Below are positions 7,257-9,500 of a DNA stretch of 9,500 nt, piece after piece. Position 1 is the first letter of the stretch; each line of letters starts with the position of its first letter. Origin of the DNA: Actinomycetota bacterium (GTDB taxonomy: Bacteria; Margulisbacteria; Marinamargulisbacteria; SXXA01); assembly GCA_005791325.1 (NCBI GenBank), contig SXXA01000049.1, positions 1 through 9,500 on the forward strand, read 5' to 3'. Made by a program: the position numbers and the translations under genes. A model generated the notes under the pieces. It was not told the origin of the DNA and ran no database searches. It saw nothing but the letters and a program-made list of their open reading frames with translations.

Positions 7257-7274
7257 TAGTTTGTAGCTTATGAT
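7246..7274 (+). promoter_or_regulatory. Candidate sigma70-type promoter for the glycoside-hydrolase-like gene
   Basis: TTGGCG (7246-7251, 4 of 6 to TTGACA) and TATGAT (7269-7274, 5 of 6 to TATAAT) are separated by exactly 17 bases. Transcription would start near 7281, giving a leader of about 20-24 bases that includes the ribosome binding site. It lies across the end of the protease gene and the only larger gap (47 bases). A TAGCTT direct repeat (7264-7269 and 7274-7279, 10 bases apart) overlaps the -10 box. Sequence-only evidence. Confidence 0.35.
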
Positions 7275-7292
7275 AGCTTCATTCCATACAAT

Positions 7293-7300
7293 AAAGGTGA
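7293..7300 (+). promoter_or_regulatory. Ribosome binding site of the glycoside-hydrolase-like gene
   Basis: AAAGGTGA contains AGGTGA, complementary to the 16S rRNA tail, and lies 3 bases before the ATG at 7304. No other start fits as well, and residue 2 onward gives a plausible anchor protein. Confidence 0.6.
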
Positions 7301-7303
7301 CAC

Positions 7304-8587
7304 ATGCCAGATAATCAAGAAAATCAGAAGGGGGTATTTTGGGCCAAATGGGGTCGATGGGTGGTGGGAATTCCCGTGGGTATAGTGGTGAGTATTGGGG
7401 TATTAGGAGCGGGGGTCATCATCGAAACCAAATGGTTGCCGAATCAGGATCCAGTACCGCCTGTAGCCCTTCAAAAACCGGTGGTTCCACCCATCGCAGA
7501 CCAACCCAAGCGCATGCGCACCCCCAGCCCATTAAAGGGCATTTACATGACGAGTTGGGTGGCCTCACAACATGGATGGCGTGCCCAGTTGGCTGACTTT
7601 ATTGATCGGTCAGAACTCAATGCGATTGTAATTGATGTCAAAGATTATTCGGGAGCCATATCATTTAAAACTGGTGACCCGCAATTGGCTCCCTACGAAG
7701 AAAATCGGGTTCCGGACATCCGTGAATTCATTCAATCCCTTCATGACAAAGGCATTTATGTCATTGCCCGCATCACGGTATTTCAGGACCCGTTATATGC
7801 CAAGGCCCATCCCCAAGTAGGCGTTCAAACCCGTGCGGGCGGCTTGTGGAAAGATCGACACGGTTTGCATTATATCGACCCAGGGGCCAAGGGATTTTGG
7901 GAACATATTATTCGCATTTCGCATGCCTGTATTGCAGTTGGGTTTGATGAGTTAAATTTTGATTATGTTCGTTACCCAACCGATGGCAATATGGCTGACA
8001 TGCGATTTCCGGTCACGGGGACTCGGTTGTCGGTGCCCAGTCAGCAAACGATTACCTTAAATGGGCGGGTGAGTGCCAATGGGGTGGTGGTACCGTATGT
8101 GCATCGTCCCACCCAAAAAGAACGGGTTGTATCGTCCTTTTTCAAATATTTACGAGACCAATTGGCACCCACGGGTATTGTGATGTCGGCTGATTTGTTT
8201 GGCATGACCTTAACGGCATTGGATGATGTATCCATTGGTCAACATTTGGCAACAGCAAGCCCTTATTTTGACTATATTTGTCCGATGGTATACCCCTCAC
8301 ATTATCCACCGGGATTTAATGGTTATGGGAATCCAGCCTTGTACCCTTATGAATTAATTCGGTATGTGATGGGAAAGGGACGGGATCGTATGGTTCGATT
8401 TGGATATGAACCAACCAAGTTACGCCCATGGTTACAAGACTTTAATTTGGGAGCACCGTACACCGCAGATCGTGTTCGGGCCCAGATACGGGGCACAACA
8501 GAGGTTGGCTTAGCTAGTTGGTTAATGTGGGATCCACGGAATCGCTATACACGGGCTGCTTATCGGATGGCTTCCCCCAATGAATGA
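7304..8587 (+). CDS. Membrane-anchored putative glycoside hydrolase (PF13200/DUF4015-like)
   Basis: 427 residues. A cytoplasmic head of about 18 residues is followed by a single hydrophobic segment (19-40) with no clear cleavage site, so probably a signal anchor. A Pro-rich linker (44-77) then leads to a TIM-barrel-like domain outside the membrane. Blocks typical of the family, in order: KGIYMTSWVA (78-87), NAIVIDVKDYSG (106-117), YVIARITVFQDP, FDELNFDYVRYPTDG (214-228; Asp215, Glu216 and Asp220 are candidate catalytic acids), SADLFGM (295-301), CPMVYPSHYPPGF (326-338), RPWLQDFNLG and the C-terminal LMWDPRNRYT. The sugar substrate is not known for the family; cell-wall or exopolysaccharide is a guess. 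About 33 residues at 237-269 look inserted relative to relatives as I remember them. It follows the protease gene and overlaps the permease gene by 8 bases. Confidence 0.88.
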   Translation: MPDNQENQKGVFWAKWGRWVVGIPVGIVVSIGVLGAGVIIETKWLPNQDPVPPVALQKPVVPPIADQPKRMRTPSPLKGIYMTSWVASQHGWRAQLADFIDRSELNAIVIDVKDYSGAISFKTGDPQLAPYEENRVPDIREFIQSLHDKGIYVIARITVFQDPLYAKAHPQVGVQTRAGGLWKDRHGLHYIDPGAKGFWEHIIRISHACIAVGFDELNFDYVRYPTDGNMADMRFPVTGTRLSVPSQQTITLNGRVSANGVVVPYVHRPTQKERVVSSFFKYLRDQLAPTGIVMSADLFGMTLTALDDVSIGQHLATASPYFDYICPMVYPSHYPPGFNGYGNPALYPYELIRYVMGKGRDRMVRFGYEPTKLRPWLQDFNLGAPYTADRVRAQIRGTTEVGLASWLMWDPRNRYTRAAYRMASPNE

Positions 8588-9500
8588 GTGGATCATTCGA
8601 ATTTGGGCCTATCGTTATGCGATGGTCATGGGGGGATTGGGGATACTGGTAATCACCGCTTTGGGGGGTGCATTGGTGCCGGTGGTGGTGGGGTATTTAT
8701 TGGCGTATGGGGTTAGCCCATTGGTGGGGCTGTTAACAAAACGGGGAATATCACGTGGGGTGGCGGTATGGGTGGTATTTGGGGGTGTGATGACGATGAT
8801 TGGGTTATTAATTGGGATTGGGGTCCCTTTGTTGTTGGGTCAGATTCAGTCGGTATTGCGGGTATTACCGAATTGGATACATGAGCATTATCATGTGATT
8901 CGAGATACGTGTCGTGAATTGGGTATTCCAATGGCGACCACTGAGACGGGATTTGTGAGGGATTTATACCGCACCCTAACCCGATCCTTAAATCAATCAT
9001 TAGATCAAGCGGTAGGTTCAATTGGACATGTGGGTGGGTCGGTATTACAAACCACAGTGTGGGTCATCAATTTTGCGTTATTCCCGATTTTCTTTTTTCA
9101 TTTTTTACATCGATTGCCTCGTTTATATGAGTTATTATTTGCGTGGACTCCGTCCCATTTTCACACTCGCTTAACGGATGGATTAAGTGAATTAAACACC
9201 ATTATTGGTGGATATATCCGAGGTCAATTATTGGTATGTACCATTTTGGGGGGATTATATGCCATGGGGTTATGGGTGATGGGAGTACCTGGTGGGGTTG
9301 CAATTGGGATTATGACAGGGTATTTGAATATAGTACCCTATTTTGGCTTTTCGTTGGGTGTAATCGTATCATGTGCAACCGCCTTTATTGCGGGGTTTGG
9401 TTTACTTGAAGTGGGTATGGTGCTGGGGATATTGGTGGCGTGTCAGTTAATTGAAAGTTTTATATTGACCCCCAAATTAGTAGGGCATTCCATGGGGTTA
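8580..9500 (+). CDS. AI-2E (PerM/YdiK/TqsA) family multi-pass membrane protein, 5' part (runs off window)
   Basis: The frame stays open from the ATG at 8580 to the window edge (307 codons; the family is about 340-380 long, so the last part is missing). Hydrophobic segments lie near 17-44 (probably two), 60-86 and 152-175, with a soluble stretch around 88-150 between the third and fourth. The diagnostic second half starts with GGYIRGQLLV (210-219), then GLWVMGVPGGVAIGIMTGYL, NIVPYFGFSLG and QLIESFILTPKLVGHSMGL at the edge. The family (PF01594) includes an AI-2 exporter, proposed Na+/H+ antiporters and sporulation-linked proteins; the substrate cannot be read from sequence. Start 8580 overlaps the upstream stop by 8 bases and has only a weak ribosome binding site (GGATGG near 8565-8570); the in-frame ATG at 8622 is an alternative, but it would clip the amphipathic lead-in. 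Codons are strongly G-ending compared with the first genes in the window. Confidence 0.92.
   Translation, partial: MNEWIIRIWAYRYAMVMGGLGILVITALGGALVPVVVGYLLAYGVSPLVGLLTKRGISRGVAVWVVFGGVMTMIGLLIGIGVPLLLGQIQSVLRVLPNWIHEHYHVIRDTCRELGIPMATTETGFVRDLYRTLTRSLNQSLDQAVGSIGHVGGSVLQTTVWVINFALFPIFFFHFLHRLPRLYELLFAWTPSHFHTRLTDGLSELNTIIGGYIRGQLLVCTILGGLYAMGLWVMGVPGGVAIGIMTGYLNIVPYFGFSLGVIVSCATAFIAGFGLLEVGMVLGILVACQLIESFILTPKLVGHSMGL

Noticed and set aside
7287..7292. Second -10-like box TACAAT near the hydrolase gene
   Set aside because: Its start point would fall inside or just after the ribosome binding site, and no reasonable -35 hexamer lies 16-18 bases upstream.
7339..7596. Gly-rich + strand open frame overlapping the start of the hydrolase gene
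   Set aside because: It is an out-of-frame reading of the anchor and Pro-rich linker; the hydrolase frame has the ribosome binding site and family motifs.
8630..8693. G-rich segment as a G-quadruplex
   Set aside because: Runs of G occur at 8630-8635, 8639-8642, 8663-8668 and 8690-8693, but two of the loops are about 20 bases, too long for a convincing four-tract quadruplex; it is better explained by GGG and GTG codons.
8713..9021. Open frame of about 100 codons on the minus strand inside the permease gene
   Set aside because: It is the antisense shadow of a strongly conserved membrane-protein frame, with Pro/Ile/Ser-rich low-complexity content and no ribosome binding site.
1..9500. CRISPR arrays, tRNA/rRNA genes, insertion sequences, prophage or defence genes, cyanobacterial GCGATCGC repeats
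   Set aside because: None seen on reading; coding density leaves only 20- and 47-base gaps, and every long frame is explained by a housekeeping or envelope gene or by the single unknown protein.

Overview
The window is a dense, fully co-directional stretch of bacterial chromosome, with every gene on the + strand. It reads: 3' part of purL, an unrecognised secreted helical protein, recG, rsmD, coaD, a short coiled-coil protein, rph, an S41 (Ctp-type) protease, a membrane-anchored putative glycoside hydrolase (PF13200-like), and the 5' part of an AI-2E/PerM-family membrane protein. There are no RNA genes, mobile elements, CRISPR arrays, long intergenic regions or strand switches.

Organism: bacterial, but I cannot place it firmly. 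The order recG-rsmD-coaD followed by a small 'ATPase'-annotated coiled-coil protein is, from memory, a Bacillota (Clostridia-like) neighbourhood. PF13200-type proteins and AI-2E permeases are also common in Bacillota, Chloroflexota and some Cyanobacteriota-related lineages. Base composition is moderate, with many GGGG and CCCC runs. Favoured codons are Gly GGG, Pro CCC, Ala GCC, Leu TTA/TTG and Arg CGN. I favour a Bacillota-like or deep-branching relative at low confidence.

Layout: 1-945 is the end of purine biosynthesis (purL), joined by a 4-base overlap to the secreted protein at 942-1898. A 20-base gap with a strong ribosome binding site and a TATAAT box precedes recG (1919-3997). From recG to the protease, every junction is a 4-base stop/start overlap (TTGA, ATGA, ATGA, GTGA, GTGA), so recG, rsmD, coaD, the coiled-coil gene, rph and ctp look translationally coupled. 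The only other gap, 7257-7303, holds a plausible sigma70-type promoter and ribosome binding site for the glycoside-hydrolase-like gene. That gene overlaps the permease start by 8 bases.

How the genes fit together: the first two thirds is housekeeping (purine synthesis, fork repair, 16S rRNA methylation, CoA synthesis, 3' RNA trimming). The last third is cell-envelope work (periplasmic or extracytoplasmic protease, anchored TIM-barrel-like hydrolase, multi-pass permease). I see no defence, mobile or secondary-metabolite system. The least explained items are the secreted protein at 942-1898, the shortened coiled-coil protein at 5015-5431, a 33-residue insertion in the hydrolase, and a shift from C-rich to G-rich + strand composition along the cluster.
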